Positions 36,641-47,101 are shown, numbered from the stretch's first letter. The stretch is 64,000 nt of DNA from CAVRQM01 sp963723455 (GCA_963723455.1 CAVRQM010000001.1:1488001-1552000), one strand, 5' to 3'. The notes: generated by a model not told the origin, from the sequence alone. Program-made: numbers and translations.

Positions 36641-37740
36641 GGTGTCTCCTGGGGCATGAGGGGGCGCGCCCGCCAAGCGAAATGCAGGCAGCACAGGGCG
36701 GCGGTCAGCAGCAGCACCGCGTTGGCCTGGTGCGCCACGGCCAGCGGGATCGGCACGACATACAGCAGGGTGGCCACGCCCAGCGCATACTGCGTCAGCA
36801 CGGCGAAGGCGAGGCAGGCGAGGCCGGCGCGCAGCGTGTCGCCCCTCCGCGTCGCGCGCCAGCCGGCCAGCACGATGCCCAGCGCCAGCAGCGCGGTCAC
36901 GGTGGCCAGCAGGCGATGGTCGAACTGTACGGCGGCGATATTGGCGACCAGGTTGCGGGCGAACGGGGTCAGGGCGGCGTAGCCCGCGGGGATCAGCCGG
37001 CCGTCCATCAGCGGGAAGGTGTTGTAGTCCAGCCCGGCATGCAGCCCGGCGGTGAAGCCGCCGGCGACGATGGTCAGGCCGAGGCAGGCGCACAGGATCC
37101 CGAGCGCCCGGCCCAGCCGCCGCGCCGGCCGCGCCCGCGGCGCGGGATGCAGCACCGAGAGCGCGGTCCACAGCAGCGCTGCATACAGCGCCAGCGCCAG
37201 CGCCAGATGCGCCACCAGCCGCCACGCCTGCACCGCCGTCGCGTCGGCCTGGAAGCCCGAGGCGACCATGAACCAGCCGACCGCGCCCTGCAGCCCGCCC
37301 AGCACGAACAGCAGCCCCAGCCGCAGCCCCAGGCGCCGGCCGATCGCGCCGCGCCATGCGAACCACGCCAGCGGGACCAGGAGCGCGAGGCCGAGCAGCC
37401 GGCCCCACAGCCGATGCACCCATTCCAGCCAGAACAGCCCCTGGAACCCGGCGAGGCCCATGCCGTCATGCAGCAGCCGGTATTGCGGGATGGTCCGGTA
37501 CAGCGCGAACAGCCGCTCCCACGCGGCATGGCCCAGCGGCGGCAGGATGCCGACGACCGGCGCCCATTCCATGATCGACAGTCCCGAGCCGGTCAGCCGG
37601 GTGGCGCCGCCGAGGACCACCATGACGAACAGCATGGCGCACAGCGCGAACAGCCAGGCAGCGACGGCGCGGCGCGATGCGGGCGTCGCGAGCGCACGGC
37701 GGGGCGGGGGAGCAGCGACGGGCGGCGGGTCGAATGGCAT
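36637..37740 (-). CDS. ctaA: Heme A synthase
   Basis: The 367-residue membrane protein has eight hydrophobic helices in two four-helix halves. The heme-ligand histidines occur in WLEWVHRLWGR and LVAHLALALA in the first half and in VQFDHRLLATV and AVAHQANAVLL in the second. It oxidises heme O to heme A for cytochrome aa3 oxidase. The proline-rich N-terminus is cytoplasmic. It is followed directly, in the same transcript, by tldD and then the SGNH and DUF488 genes. Bases 37741-37938 between it and the divergent GT2 gene contain no gene. Confidence 0.96.
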   Translation of the reverse strand: MPFDPPPVAAPPPRRALATPASRRAVAAWLFALCAMLFVMVVLGGATRLTGSGLSIMEWAPVVGILPPLGHAAWERLFALYRTIPQYRLLHDGMGLAGFQGLFWLEWVHRLWGRLLGLALLVPLAWFAWRGAIGRRLGLRLGLLFVLGGLQGAVGWFMVASGFQADATAVQAWRLVAHLALALALYAALLWTALSVLHPAPRARPARRLGRALGILCACLGLTIVAGGFTAGLHAGLDYNTFPLMDGRLIPAGYAALTPFARNLVANIAAVQFDHRLLATVTALLALGIVLAGWRATRRGDTLRAGLACLAFAVLTQYALGVATLLYVVPIPLAVAHQANAVLLLTAALCCLHFAWRARPLMPQETP

Positions 37741-37938
37741 TGGCGAACATATAGGCCGGGGAACAGGCGCACACAGGGCGGCTGCGAGCGACGGAGGAGG
37801 CTCGAGCTGCGAACCGCCTGTGCCGGACGGATCGCTTGCGCGTCGGGTAGCTACCAGCGCAGCCCGTTACCGTTGGCCACACCCGGCAATGCAGCGCGGC
37901 CTGGAATGCGCCGCATTTGCCGCCTAGAAAGCTCCTCG

Positions 37939-38727
37939 ATGGACACCGCACTCGCCCCCGTCCCTGCCCACGCGGCCTACACCGCCGAACCGCTTGTCTC
38001 GGTCGTGGTCCCCGTCCGCAACGAGGCGGAGAACATCCTTCCGCTGGTAGTCGAGATCCGGGCGGCCCTGGCCGGCATCGACCACGAGATCGTCTATGTG
38101 GACGACGGCAGCACCGACGCGACGCCGCTGCGGCTGGCCGAGGCGGCGGCGCACGATGGGGTGCGCTGGCTGCGCCACCGCGCCAGCTGCGGCCAGAGCG
38201 CCGCGGTCATCAGCGGCGTGCGCGCGGCGCGCGGCACCTGGATCGCCACCCTGGACGGCGACGGCCAGAACGATCCGGCCGACATCCCTGCCGCGCTGGC
38301 CGCGGCGCAGTCCGCCGAGGCGCAGGGCCGGGCGCCGGTGCTGATCGCCGGCCACCGCACCCGACGCCGCGACACCTGGATCAAGCGGCGCAGCTCACGC
38401 ATCGCCAACCGGGTCCGCGCGGCGCTGCTGCGCGACGCCACGCCGGACACCGGATGCGGGCTGAAGGTATTCCGGCGCGAGCTGTTCCTGTCGCTGCCGC
38501 AGTTCGACCACATGCACCGCTTCCTGCCCGCCCTGGTGCTGCGCGCCGGCGGCAGCACGCTGCCGTTCCCGGTCAACCACCGCCCGCGCACCGCCGGCGC
38601 CTCGAATTACGGCACGCTGGACCGGCTGGCGGTGGGCATCGTCGATCTGTTCGGGGTGTGGTGGCTGCAGCGGCGCGGGCGCATTCCGGTCGTCGAGCCG
38701 GGCGGACCGGCGGAGCCGCGCGCGTGA
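37939..38727 (+). CDS. GT2 glycosyltransferase of the polyprenyl-phosphate type
   Basis: The 262-residue GT-A enzyme has SVVVPVRNEAENI, VYVDDGSTDAT, TLDGDGQNDPADI (the DxD motif) and GCGLKVFRRELF, then a late NHRPRTAGASNYG. These are the marks of dolichyl/undecaprenyl-phosphate mannosyl- or glucosyltransferases. It has a hydrophobic segment near the end but lacks the C-terminal membrane helices of the longer forms. It would load a lipid carrier with a sugar at the inner membrane for lipid A or glycan modification. It is coupled by GTGA to a VTT-domain membrane protein, which might supply the membrane part. Confidence 0.9.
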   Translation: MDTALAPVPAHAAYTAEPLVSVVVPVRNEAENILPLVVEIRAALAGIDHEIVYVDDGSTDATPLRLAEAAAHDGVRWLRHRASCGQSAAVISGVRAARGTWIATLDGDGQNDPADIPAALAAAQSAEAQGRAPVLIAGHRTRRRDTWIKRRSSRIANRVRAALLRDATPDTGCGLKVFRRELFLSLPQFDHMHRFLPALVLRAGGSTLPFPVNHRPRTAGASNYGTLDRLAVGIVDLFGVWWLQRRGRIPVVEPGGPAEPRA

Positions 38728-39449
38728 CGCCACACCGCCCCCCCGAACGCTGGCGCGTCGCGGCCCGCCCGCTGCTGCTGCTGGGCGGGCTGGTCGGCGC
38801 TGGGCTGCTGTTGCGCCTGCTGCCCGCCGGCGGCGTCGCCGGGCTGCTGGCGCACGAGGCCGGCGAGGGCGGGCCGTGGCAGGCGATCGACCTTGCGGCG
38901 CTGGGCGCGGCGCTGTGCGCCGTCGGCGTGCCGCGCCAGGTGGTCTGCTATGCCTGCGGGCTGGCCTTCGGGGTGCGCGAGGGCGCGCTGCTGGCGCTGG
39001 CCGCGCAGCTTGCCGGGTGCGCCGCCAACCTTCTGTGGGCGCGGCTAGCGGCGCGCGACTGGGCGGCGCGGCGGCTGTCGGGGCGGCTGTCGGGCGGGCG
39101 GCTGGCGCGGCTGGACCGCGCTATCGCGGAGCGCCCGTTCGCCGCCACGCTCAGCCTGCGGCTGCTGCCGGTCGGCAACAACCTGCTGCTGAACCTGGCG
39201 GCCGGCGTGTCCAGCGTGGCCGCCTGGCCGTTCCTGGCCGCCTCGGCGCTGGGCTTCGTGCCGCAGACGCTGGTGTTCGCCCTGGCCGGCTCGGGCGCGC
39301 AGATCGGCCACGGCACGCAATTGCTGCTGGCGGGCCTGCTGTTCGCGGTCTCCGCGGCGCTCGGCTGGTTCCTGCTGGCGCGGATGCGCGCGGCCGGCGC
39401 TGCGCCGCTCAGTGCAGATGGCGCACGTGCCGCCATTCCCCCGGGCTGA
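38724..39449 (+). CDS. VTT/SNARE-associated (TVP38/DedA-like) membrane protein
   Basis: The 241-residue protein has about five hydrophobic helices and the VTT-domain signature: VPRQVVCYACGLAFGVREG, the re-entrant loop region near residue 75, and RLLPVGNNLLLNLAAGVSSV near 155. DedA/TVP38 members are thought to be lipid scramblases or transporters, including for undecaprenyl phosphate. That would suit coupling to a polyprenyl-phosphate GT2 enzyme. The GTG start overlaps the GT2 stop (GTGA). Its last 40 bases overlap the convergent usg gene. Confidence 0.85.
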   Translation: MTPHRPPERWRVAARPLLLLGGLVGAGLLLRLLPAGGVAGLLAHEAGEGGPWQAIDLAALGAALCAVGVPRQVVCYACGLAFGVREGALLALAAQLAGCAANLLWARLAARDWAARRLSGRLSGGRLARLDRAIAERPFAATLSLRLLPVGNNLLLNLAAGVSSVAAWPFLAASALGFVPQTLVFALAGSGAQIGHGTQLLLAGLLFAVSAALGWFLLARMRAAGAAPLSADGARAAIPPG

Positions 39450-39702
39450 CCAGCTGGGTGGCCCCGATCCGCACCGAATGCAGCCGCCCCTCGATCTCAC
39501 GGCCCCAGAACTCCAGGAAGCGGTGCAGCACCGGAAACCGCGGCGCCAAATCCAGCGCCTGCCAGACATAGCTTTGCAACACCGCCGGATGGTCCGGCAG
39601 GTGGTACAGGATCTCCGCGGTGGTGATGCGGTAGCCCTGCAGCTGGCGGCGGAAGCCCTCGGTGGATTGCATGGCCATGTCGCGGCCGGGCGCATCCTGC
39701 AT
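39409..39702 (-). CDS. usg: Usg family protein
   Basis: This 97-residue protein contains YRITTAEILYHLPDHPAVLQ, LDLAPRFPVLHRFLEFW and LHSVRIGAT, the conserved body of the alphaproteobacterial Usg family, named from a gene near trp genes. Function is unknown. The start at 39702 is preceded by AGGAGG eight bases upstream, a stronger signal than the earlier in-frame ATG at 39747. Its 3' end overlaps the end of the VTT gene tail-to-tail by about 40 bases. Confidence 0.9.
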   Translation of the reverse strand: MQDAPGRDMAMQSTEGFRRQLQGYRITTAEILYHLPDHPAVLQSYVWQALDLAPRFPVLHRFLEFWGREIEGRLHSVRIGATQLVSPGEWRHVRHLH

Positions 39703-39831
39703 CGGTGATCCTCCTGTCCTCGGCATCCTGTAGTCACTACGGATCATGCCACGTTCAGGATGAGTCCTGGCAAGGTAAAATCAGCGTTTACAGGTGCTTG
39801 CTACTCAGCCCTGGCGAGTGCTGCCGGCGCG

Positions 39832-39861
39832 CTTGACTTGCCGGGGGCGAGCGCCTAGATC
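39832..39861 (+). promoter_or_regulatory. groESL promoter (sigma-70/heat-shock-like)
   Basis: CTTGAC at 39832-39837 and TAGATC at 39856-39861, separated by 18 bases, sit directly before the CIRCE element. CTTGAC is the common -35 of alphaproteobacterial groE promoters. The assignment rests on position and similarity only. Confidence 0.6.
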
Positions 39862-39862
39862 G

Positions 39863-39889
39863 CTGGCACTCCCCGAGCGGGAGTGCCAA
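39863..39889 (+). promoter_or_regulatory. CIRCE operator (HrcA site) before groESL
   Basis: CTGGCACTC - 9 bases - GAGTGCCAA matches the CIRCE consensus TTAGCACTC-N9-GAGTGCTAA except at the outer bases and the central G/C pair. The repressor HrcA binds this element and GroESL acts as its cofactor, so the operon should rise with heat or misfolded protein. hrcA itself is not in the window. Confidence 0.9.
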
Positions 39890-39938
39890 TCGCGGCCGCC
39901 AGCGACGCGCGGCCCCAAACGATGCCAGGAGCAAACGC

Positions 39939-40253
39939 ATGAAGTTCCGTCCGCTGCACGACCGCGTGGTCGTCCGCCGCCTGAACGCCGAGGAGAAGTC
40001 TGCCGGGGGGATCATCATTCCCGACACCGTCAAGGAAAAGCCGATGGAGGGCGAGGTCGTCGCCGCCGGCCCTGGCGCGCGCAACGAGCAGGGCGCGGTG
40101 CAGGCGCTGGACGTGAAGGCCGGCGACCGCGTGCTGTTCGGCAAGTGGTCCGGCACCGAGGTCAAGATCGACGGCGAGGAGCTGCTGATCATGAAGGAGA
40201 GCGACATCATGGGCATCGTCGAGTCCGGCGCCGCCCAGAAGCTCGCCGCCTGA
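39939..40253 (+). CDS. groS: Co-chaperonin GroES
   Basis: The 104-residue protein forms the heptameric lid of the GroEL cage. It has the standard sequence: FRPLHDRVVVRR, the mobile loop EEKSAGGIIIPDTVKEKP, DRVLFGKWSGTEVKIDGEE and a C-terminal IMGIVE. It is preceded by CIRCE and CAGGAG, and groL follows 33 bases later. Confidence 0.98.
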   Translation: MKFRPLHDRVVVRRLNAEEKSAGGIIIPDTVKEKPMEGEVVAAGPGARNEQGAVQALDVKAGDRVLFGKWSGTEVKIDGEELLIMKESDIMGIVESGAAQKLAA

Positions 40254-40286
40254 TCAGCGCCATCATTCAATAAGGAACAGACACAC

Positions 40287-41945
<1,659 letters not shown>

Positions 41946-42004
41946 TCGCCGACACGACGCCCCCGGGGTCGCGTCAGCGGGCCGGGACGTCGGGACTGGA
42001 TGGG

Positions 42005-42033
42005 GAGGCGGGCCGCAAGGCTCGCCTCTTTTT
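42005..42033 (+). terminator. Rho-independent terminator after groL
   Basis: GAGGCGGGCC pairs with GGCTCGCCTC (one G-T wobble) around a GCAA tetraloop, followed by TTTTT. It lies 60 bases beyond the groL stop. Confidence 0.9.
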
Positions 42034-42078
42034 CATGCCTGCCGCGCGGCAGGCGCGCGATCCGTTTCGATTTACCTG

Positions 42079-42323
42079 TTGTGCAACGCGCGCGCCCACG
42101 ATACGTTAATATCGAATTCACCCGTTCGTGCTACGATGGGTCATTGCGGGGTCATTGACTCCCGCCGCGCGATCTGCCCTTACTTCTGCCGCAATCGTCT
42201 TTTGGCTAGCCTTGCTGCGCTCCGTTGCCATTGTCGCTGCCGGTGCCTTCAAGTCGTCCAAAGCCCGGTTGTCCGACGCGCCGGGCGCTGTTGCCCGGCG
42301 CCCACGACGGAGATGACGCAGCT
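42079..42323 (+). promoter_or_regulatory. Cold-shock gene promoter and long 5' leader
   Basis: The gap from groL to the first csp gene is 378 bases. Beyond the terminator it holds a plausible promoter (TTGTGC at 42079, 17-base spacer, TACGTT at 42102) and about 210 bases of untranslated leader to the ATG at 42324. Long structured leaders are typical of cspA-type genes and mediate cold-dependent translation. I did not fold the leader and saw no coding sequence in it. Confidence 0.5.
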
Positions 42324-42527
42324 ATGGCTATCGGCACTGTCAAGTGGTTCAACACCACTAAAGGCTTCGGCTTCATCATGCCGCAGGACGGCGGCAAGGA
42401 TGTGTTCGTGCACATCACGGCGGTCCAGGCAGCCGGGCTGCGCGGCCTCAACGAAGGCCAGAAGGTCAGCTACGATGTCGCCATGGAGCGCGGCAAGGCA
42501 GCGGCGACGAACCTCAAGCTCGCCTGA
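42324..42527 (+). CDS. Cold-shock protein, first tandem copy
   Basis: The 67-residue OB-fold RNA chaperone carries both nucleic-acid-binding motifs, GTVKWFNTTKGFGFI (RNP1-like) and DVFVHITAV (RNP2-like). It is about 87% identical to the second copy at 42707, differing at residues in the last third (LRGLNEGQKVSYDVA versus LKGLNDGQRVSFDEV). Cytoplasmic; binds single-stranded RNA and DNA. Its long leader suggests cold or growth-phase control. Confidence 0.97.
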   Translation: MAIGTVKWFNTTKGFGFIMPQDGGKDVFVHITAVQAAGLRGLNEGQKVSYDVAMERGKAAATNLKLA

Positions 42528-42668
42528 GGCCGGGCCTGTCCGGTGCGGCGACGCGCGATGCGCGGCCCCGCTGCGCGAGGATCCCGCGGCAACGCGACCC
42601 TGCGCCGTCCGGCAGCGCCCGACGTCCGATCCGAACATTCACCCGATCACCCCGTTGCTCAAAAAAGG

Positions 42669-42684
42669 GGGCGCAGCCGCGCCC
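42669..42684 (-). terminator. Terminator-like hairpin on the minus strand between the csp genes
   Basis: On the minus strand GGGCGC-GGCT-GCGCCC is followed by CC and then TTTTTT (the A-tract at 42661-42666). No minus-strand gene ends here. It lies 23 to 38 bases before the second csp ATG, so on the plus strand it would be a hairpin in that gene's leader. Confidence 0.5.
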
Positions 42685-42706
42685 TCGTTGCAGGAGATTT
42701 GCGATC

Positions 42707-42910
42707 ATGGCCATCGGCACCGTCAAGTGGTTCAACGCCACCAAGGGTTTCGGCTTCATCATGCCGCAGGACGGCGGCAAGGATGTGTTCGTGCACATCA
42801 CGGCGGTCCAGGCGGCCGGCCTCAAGGGCCTCAATGATGGCCAGCGCGTGAGCTTCGACGAGGTGATGGAGCGCGGCAAGACCGCCGCCGCCAACCTGAA
42901 GCTCGCCTGA
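42707..42910 (+). CDS. Cold-shock protein, second tandem copy
   Basis: The 67-residue paralogue of the preceding gene has the same RNP motifs (GTVKWFNATKGFGFI, DVFVHITAV) and C-terminal AAANLKLA. CAGGAG lies before the ATG. The 179-base leader between the copies differs from the first leader, so the duplicates may respond differently. A strong hairpin follows at 42931. Confidence 0.97.
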   Translation: MAIGTVKWFNATKGFGFIMPQDGGKDVFVHITAVQAAGLKGLNDGQRVSFDEVMERGKTAAANLKLA

Positions 42911-42930
42911 GGCCGACCGCCTACACTACC

Positions 42931-42966
42931 CCCGCCCCTGGACTGCTCGCGCAGTCCAGGGGCGGG
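42931..42966. terminator. Long perfect hairpin between csp and the convergent dehydrogenase gene
   Basis: Fifteen bases (CCCGCCCCTGGACTG) pair perfectly with their complement across a 6-base loop. It lies in the 88-bp gap between the convergent genes and probably terminates both, although there is no T-tract. Confidence 0.75.
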
Positions 42967-42998
42967 TCCGTCCCGGCCATCGCGGCTGCGCCAGTCCG

Positions 42999-44042
42999 TT
43001 ATGCCTGGGGAAAGGCGATCTGGATCTTCACGTCGGTCGGATGCGCCTCGGCCGCCCGCTCGAACGCGGCCACGCTTTGCTCGAACTCGAAGGTGCGCGA
43101 CACCAGCGGCTTGAGATCCACCTTCCCGGACGCGATCAGGTTGATTGCCCGGTCGTAGATGTTGGCGTAGCGGAACACCGTCTCCATCCGGATCTCCTTG
43201 GCCTGGGCGGCGACGATGTTGAACGGCACCGGATCGACCGGCATGCCTACGAACACTACGCAGCCGCCCGGACACACCACGTCGAACAGCGTGTCGTACA
43301 CGCGCGGCGAGCCGCTCGCCTCGAACACCACGTCGGCGCCCCAGCCATCCGTTGCCGCGCGCACGGTCTGCGCCAAGTCGCCGCCCTTCACGTTGACCGG
43401 CGTGATGCCGTCATAGCGGCCGGCGATCTCCAGCTTCTCGGCCACCACGTCGGAGATGAACACGCGCGCGCAGCCGCCGGCCAGCGCCGCCAGCGCCACC
43501 ATGATGCCGATCGGACCGCAGCCGGTGACCACGCCCACGTCGCCGGGCTTGATCCGCGCGCGCAGCGCCGACTGCATGCCGATCGCGAACGGCTCGACCA
43601 TCGCGGCCTCGGCGAAGCTCACGCTGTCCGGCAGCTTGTAGGTGAACGCCGCGGGGTGGATTACCTCGGGCGTCAGGCAGCCGTGGATCGGCGGCGTGGC
43701 CCAGAAGCGGACCGCCGGATCGACGTTGTAGATGCCGAGCTTGGCCGCGCGGCTGGTCATGTCCGGTATGCCCGGTTCCATGCACACCCGGTCGCCGACC
43801 GCCAGCCCGGAGACCTCGCGACCGATCTCCGCGACGGTGCCCGCCGCCTCGTGACCGAGCACCATCGGCTCGCGCACCACGAACGGCCCGATCCGCCCGT
43901 GCGTGTAGTAATGCACGTCGCTGCCGCAGACGCCGACCGTGTGCATCCGCACCCGCACGTCGCGCGGACCCAGCTCCTGCTCCAGTTCGATTTCGCGCAA
44001 CGCGAGTTCGCGTTGCCGTTCCAGCACCAGCGCGCGCGCCAT
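42999..44042 (-). CDS. Zinc-dependent medium-chain alcohol/polyol dehydrogenase
   Basis: The 347-residue MDR-family enzyme has the catalytic-zinc ligands CGSDVHYYTHG and GHEAAG and the Rossmann motif VTGCGPIGIM. It lacks the four-cysteine structural zinc site seen in classic alcohol dehydrogenases, as do sorbitol/xylitol dehydrogenases. YYTHGRIGPFVV is typical of sorbitol, xylitol or idonate dehydrogenases, which oxidise a polyol with NAD+. The exact polyol is not readable. The start at 44042 begins MARALVLERQ. It is divergent from an MFS permease and may form a polyol or sugar-acid catabolic pair with it. Confidence 0.88.
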   Translation of the reverse strand: MARALVLERQRELALREIELEQELGPRDVRVRMHTVGVCGSDVHYYTHGRIGPFVVREPMVLGHEAAGTVAEIGREVSGLAVGDRVCMEPGIPDMTSRAAKLGIYNVDPAVRFWATPPIHGCLTPEVIHPAAFTYKLPDSVSFAEAAMVEPFAIGMQSALRARIKPGDVGVVTGCGPIGIMVALAALAGGCARVFISDVVAEKLEIAGRYDGITPVNVKGGDLAQTVRAATDGWGADVVFEASGSPRVYDTLFDVVCPGGCVVFVGMPVDPVPFNIVAAQAKEIRMETVFRYANIYDRAINLIASGKVDLKPLVSRTFEFEQSVAAFERAAEAHPTDVKIQIAFPQA

Positions 44043-44197
44043 CACATCCCTCCCTGCCGAATCACCGGCCCAGTGTGCCGCGCCCGGAGCGCCCGAACCA
44101 GAGGTTTGCCGTTCAGGGCGCCGCCAGCCGCGCCCCCTGGACACGCCGAAGCGTTCGGTTGTTATCCTGGCCGCGAGATCACGGGAGGGGAGCGGCC

Positions 44198-45493
44198 ATG
44201 TCCGCGGGCACGATAGGCGAACCGGCCGGGCTTGGGCCGGCCGGTTCGATGCGGTGGAAGCGACTGATTCCGGCGGCGATGATCGTCTATATCATCTCGT
44301 TCATGGACCGGACCAACATCGGCTACGCCTTCGCCGGGATCGGTCAGGAGTTCCACATCACCAAGGCGCAACAGGGCCTTGCCGGCGGCATCTTCTTCAT
44401 CGGCTACGTGCTGCTGCAGATCCCCGGCGGCTACCTGGCCGAACGCTGGAGCGCCAAGAAGTTCGTCGCCATCATGATCGTGCTGTGGGGCGCGGCGGCG
44501 ATCTGGTGCGGCTTCGCGGCGGACTACACGAGCTGCTCGATTGCCCGCTTCCTGCTCGGCGTCGCCGAGGGCGGCATCTGGCCGGCCATCCTGGTGCTGA
44601 TCAGCCACTGGTTCCCGGTCAGCGAGCGGGCGCGCGCCTACAGCTTCTGGATGGCCAACCTGGCGATCGCCTCGATCATCACACAGCCGATCTCCGGCTT
44701 CATCGTGCAGGCGACCTCGTGGCGCGAGCTGTTCATCATCGAGGGCGTGCTGCCGTTCATCATCGCCGCCCCGGTCTGGTGGCTGCTGGTGGCCGACACG
44801 CCGCGCGAGGCGCGCTGGTGCTCGGTCGCCGAGCGCCGTTTCATCGAGGACTCGCTGGCGCGCGACCGGGCCACCGAGCCGCCGCCGGTGGCGTTCTCGG
44901 CGATCTTCGCCAACCGCACGGTCTGGCAGCTGGTGGTGGTGTATTTCCTGGTGCAGATCGGCTTCTACGGCCTGAACATGTGGCTGCCGACCCTGCTGAA
45001 GACGCTGACCGCGGCCGGGTTCGGCGCGGTCGGGCTGATCGCCGCGCTGCCGTACATCACGGCGATCGTGTTCATGTGGGTCAACGGCTCGATGGCCGAC
45101 CGCAACCGGCGCTATCAGCTGCACGTGCTGATCCCGATGGCGGTGGCCGCGGTCAGCCTGATGATCTCGGTCTGGGTCGGCGCCAGCTCGATTGCGATCT
45201 CGGTAGTGTTCATCTGTGCGGCGATGGGCGGCGCGCTGTCCTATGACGGGCCGTTCTGGGCGGCGGCGTCGCGCGCCATGCCGGCGGCCGTCGCCGGCGG
45301 CGCGATGGGGCTGATCAACGCGCTGGGCAACCTCGGCGGCTTCCTCGGCCCGCAGCTGGCCGGCAAGCTGCAGGACATCAGCGGCGGCAGCTTCAAGACC
45401 ACCGCCGCGCTGCTCGCCGGCTCGTTGTTGGCAGCCGGACTGTTCATGATGACCATCCGCCTGCGCCGGGGCGCGGAGCCGGCGCGGGCTTGA
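44198..45493 (+). CDS. MFS transporter, ACS (anion:cation symporter) family
   Basis: The 431-residue protein has 12 predicted membrane helices. ACS-family marks are YIISFMDRTNIGYAFAGI in helix 1, LQIPGGYLAERW after helix 2, FLLGVAEGGIWPAILV in helix 4 and GGAMGLINALGNLGGFLGP late. Such proteins import hexuronates, tartrate or other organic anions with protons in the inner membrane. GGGAGGGGAG precedes the ATG. It is divergently placed beside the polyol dehydrogenase. Confidence 0.92.
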   Translation: MSAGTIGEPAGLGPAGSMRWKRLIPAAMIVYIISFMDRTNIGYAFAGIGQEFHITKAQQGLAGGIFFIGYVLLQIPGGYLAERWSAKKFVAIMIVLWGAAAIWCGFAADYTSCSIARFLLGVAEGGIWPAILVLISHWFPVSERARAYSFWMANLAIASIITQPISGFIVQATSWRELFIIEGVLPFIIAAPVWWLLVADTPREARWCSVAERRFIEDSLARDRATEPPPVAFSAIFANRTVWQLVVVYFLVQIGFYGLNMWLPTLLKTLTAAGFGAVGLIAALPYITAIVFMWVNGSMADRNRRYQLHVLIPMAVAAVSLMISVWVGASSIAISVVFICAAMGGALSYDGPFWAAASRAMPAAVAGGAMGLINALGNLGGFLGPQLAGKLQDISGGSFKTTAALLAGSLLAAGLFMMTIRLRRGAEPARA

Positions 45494-45566
45494 AAACCGC
45501 CTGCCGGCTGCCGACCATCGATATGGGGACGGCACGCTGGCGCGCCGCCGAGCACGGGAGGACGCA

Positions 45567-46000
45567 ATGCTGATCTCCGATGTCTTGCGGGCAAGGGGCA
45601 CGAGGTCGCCACCCTGCGCGCCGACGAGCGCGTCTCGGCCGCGGTGCAGCGCCTGGCCGAGCGGCGCATCGGCGCGCTGGTGGTCGAGGATGCGTGGATG
45701 AAGCTGGTCGGCATTTTCTCCGAGCGCGACCTGCTGCACGCGCTGGCGCGGCGCGGCGCGGCGGCGCTGGACTGCAAGGTATCCGAGCTGATGACCGGTC
45801 ATGTCATCACCTGCGCGCCGTCCGAGCGCATCGACGCGGCGCTGGCGATGATGACGATGAAGCGCATCCGCCACCTGCCGGTGGTCGATGACGGCAAGCT
45901 GGCCGGCATCGTCAGCATCGGCGACCTGGTGAAGTACCGCATGGACGAAAAGGAGCGCGAGGCCAGCGCTCTGCTGGAGATCTCCCGCCTGCGCGCCTGA
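45567..46000 (+). CDS. CBS-pair protein (frameshifted near start)
   Basis: From ATG 45567 (MLISDVLR) the frame breaks near 45594; one base is missing after CGGGC. It resumes as KGHEVATLRADERVSAAVQRL and completes two CBS domains: IGALVVEDAWMKLVGIFSERD and VSELMTGHVITCAPSERIDAAL...HLPVVDDGKLAGIVSIGDLVK. The intact protein would have 144 residues, the usual size for the small alphaproteobacterial CBS-pair family. It probably senses an adenine nucleotide. GGGAGGA lies before the ATG. Confidence 0.85.
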
Positions 46001-46025
46001 GCGCGTCGCCCCGCCGGCGCCCGGT

Positions 46026-46883
46026 TCAGGGCGCGACGAGGCGCCGGTACAGGTGCCAGGTGGCATGGCCCAGCACCGGGAGCACGATGGTCAGGCCGAG
46101 GAATAGCGGGATCGATCCGACCACCAGCGCCGCTGCGACGATCAGCCCCCACAGCGCCATCGCGCCCGGGTTGCGCGCGGTGGCGCGCAGCGACATCGAG
46201 ATCGCGGCATCGACGCCCAGCTCGCGGTCAAGCAGCAGCGGGAACGACACCACGCTCATCGCCAGCACGATGGCGGCGAACACGAAGCCCACGCCCATGC
46301 CGACCACGATCATCGCCCAGCCCGGCCCGGTTGCGACCACGTCATGCACGAAGCTCGCGACCGAGACCGGCGGCTTGGGGCCGAGCGTGGCGTTGTAGAT
46401 CAGGCCGGCCACCGCCAGCCACGCCAGGAAGATCGCCAGCAGCAGCAGCCCCATCGCCACGATGGAGCCGAACGCCGGCGAGCGCGCGACCGCGAAGGCG
46501 TCGGCCCAGCCGACGGTCTGGCCCAGTTCGCGCCGCCGGCTGAGCTCGTTCAGGCCGACCGCGAATAGCGGGCCGAGCAGGGCGAACCCGGCGGCGAGCG
46601 GGAACAGCAGCGGCAGCACGCCATAGCCGAAGGCCGCCCGCGCCAGGATCAGGCCGATCACCGGATACAGGATGCACAGCATCACGACATCGGTGCGCGA
46701 GGCGCCGAAATCGTCCAGCCCGGCGCGCAGCGCGGCCCCCAGATCCCCCGCGCCGATGCGGCGGATCGTCGGCGGCGCAAGGCTGCCGGCGCGACGCAGC
46801 CGCTGCTCGCCGATGCCCGTGGCGTCCCTCGGCAGCAGCCCGAACTGGCCCAGGCTCCACTCGATCGGATTGCGGATCGGCAT
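46026..46883 (-). CDS. DUF2189-family inner membrane protein
   Basis: The 285-residue protein has about six hydrophobic helices. RRIGAGDLGAALRAGLDDF near residue 40 is the conserved beginning of the DUF2189 domain, and ELGVDAAISMSLRATARNPGAM near 225 is a conserved cytoplasmic loop. It resembles putative integral membrane proteins near cytochrome oxidase genes. No function is known. It ends 25 bases from the CBS gene, tail to tail. Confidence 0.82.
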   Translation of the reverse strand: MPIRNPIEWSLGQFGLLPRDATGIGEQRLRRAGSLAPPTIRRIGAGDLGAALRAGLDDFGASRTDVVMLCILYPVIGLILARAAFGYGVLPLLFPLAAGFALLGPLFAVGLNELSRRRELGQTVGWADAFAVARSPAFGSIVAMGLLLLAIFLAWLAVAGLIYNATLGPKPPVSVASFVHDVVATGPGWAMIVVGMGVGFVFAAIVLAMSVVSFPLLLDRELGVDAAISMSLRATARNPGAMALWGLIVAAALVVGSIPLFLGLTIVLPVLGHATWHLYRRLVAP

Positions 46884-47101
46884 CGTTTCCCCCCGGCATG
46901 CGTGCGAGAGGTCGCGGACCCGCTGGCATCGAGGAGCAACGCCACGAGAGCGCGGCCTGGCGAGGCCAGACTACGCCGCGGCCGCCGCAACAATCGTACA
47001 CGTTTCTGCGCGCGCGGCGTTCTTTCCTATGTCCCTGGACATTGGATGCGTTTTGGCTTATCATTCCTGCCAGAAAACAACAGACGGGCGGGCGGGTGGG
47101 G

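Noticed and set aside
42999..45493. Dehydrogenase plus MFS as a defined xylitol or sorbitol operon
   Set aside because: The genes are divergent and neither sequence fixes the substrate; a shared pathway is only plausible, so no gene symbols were given.
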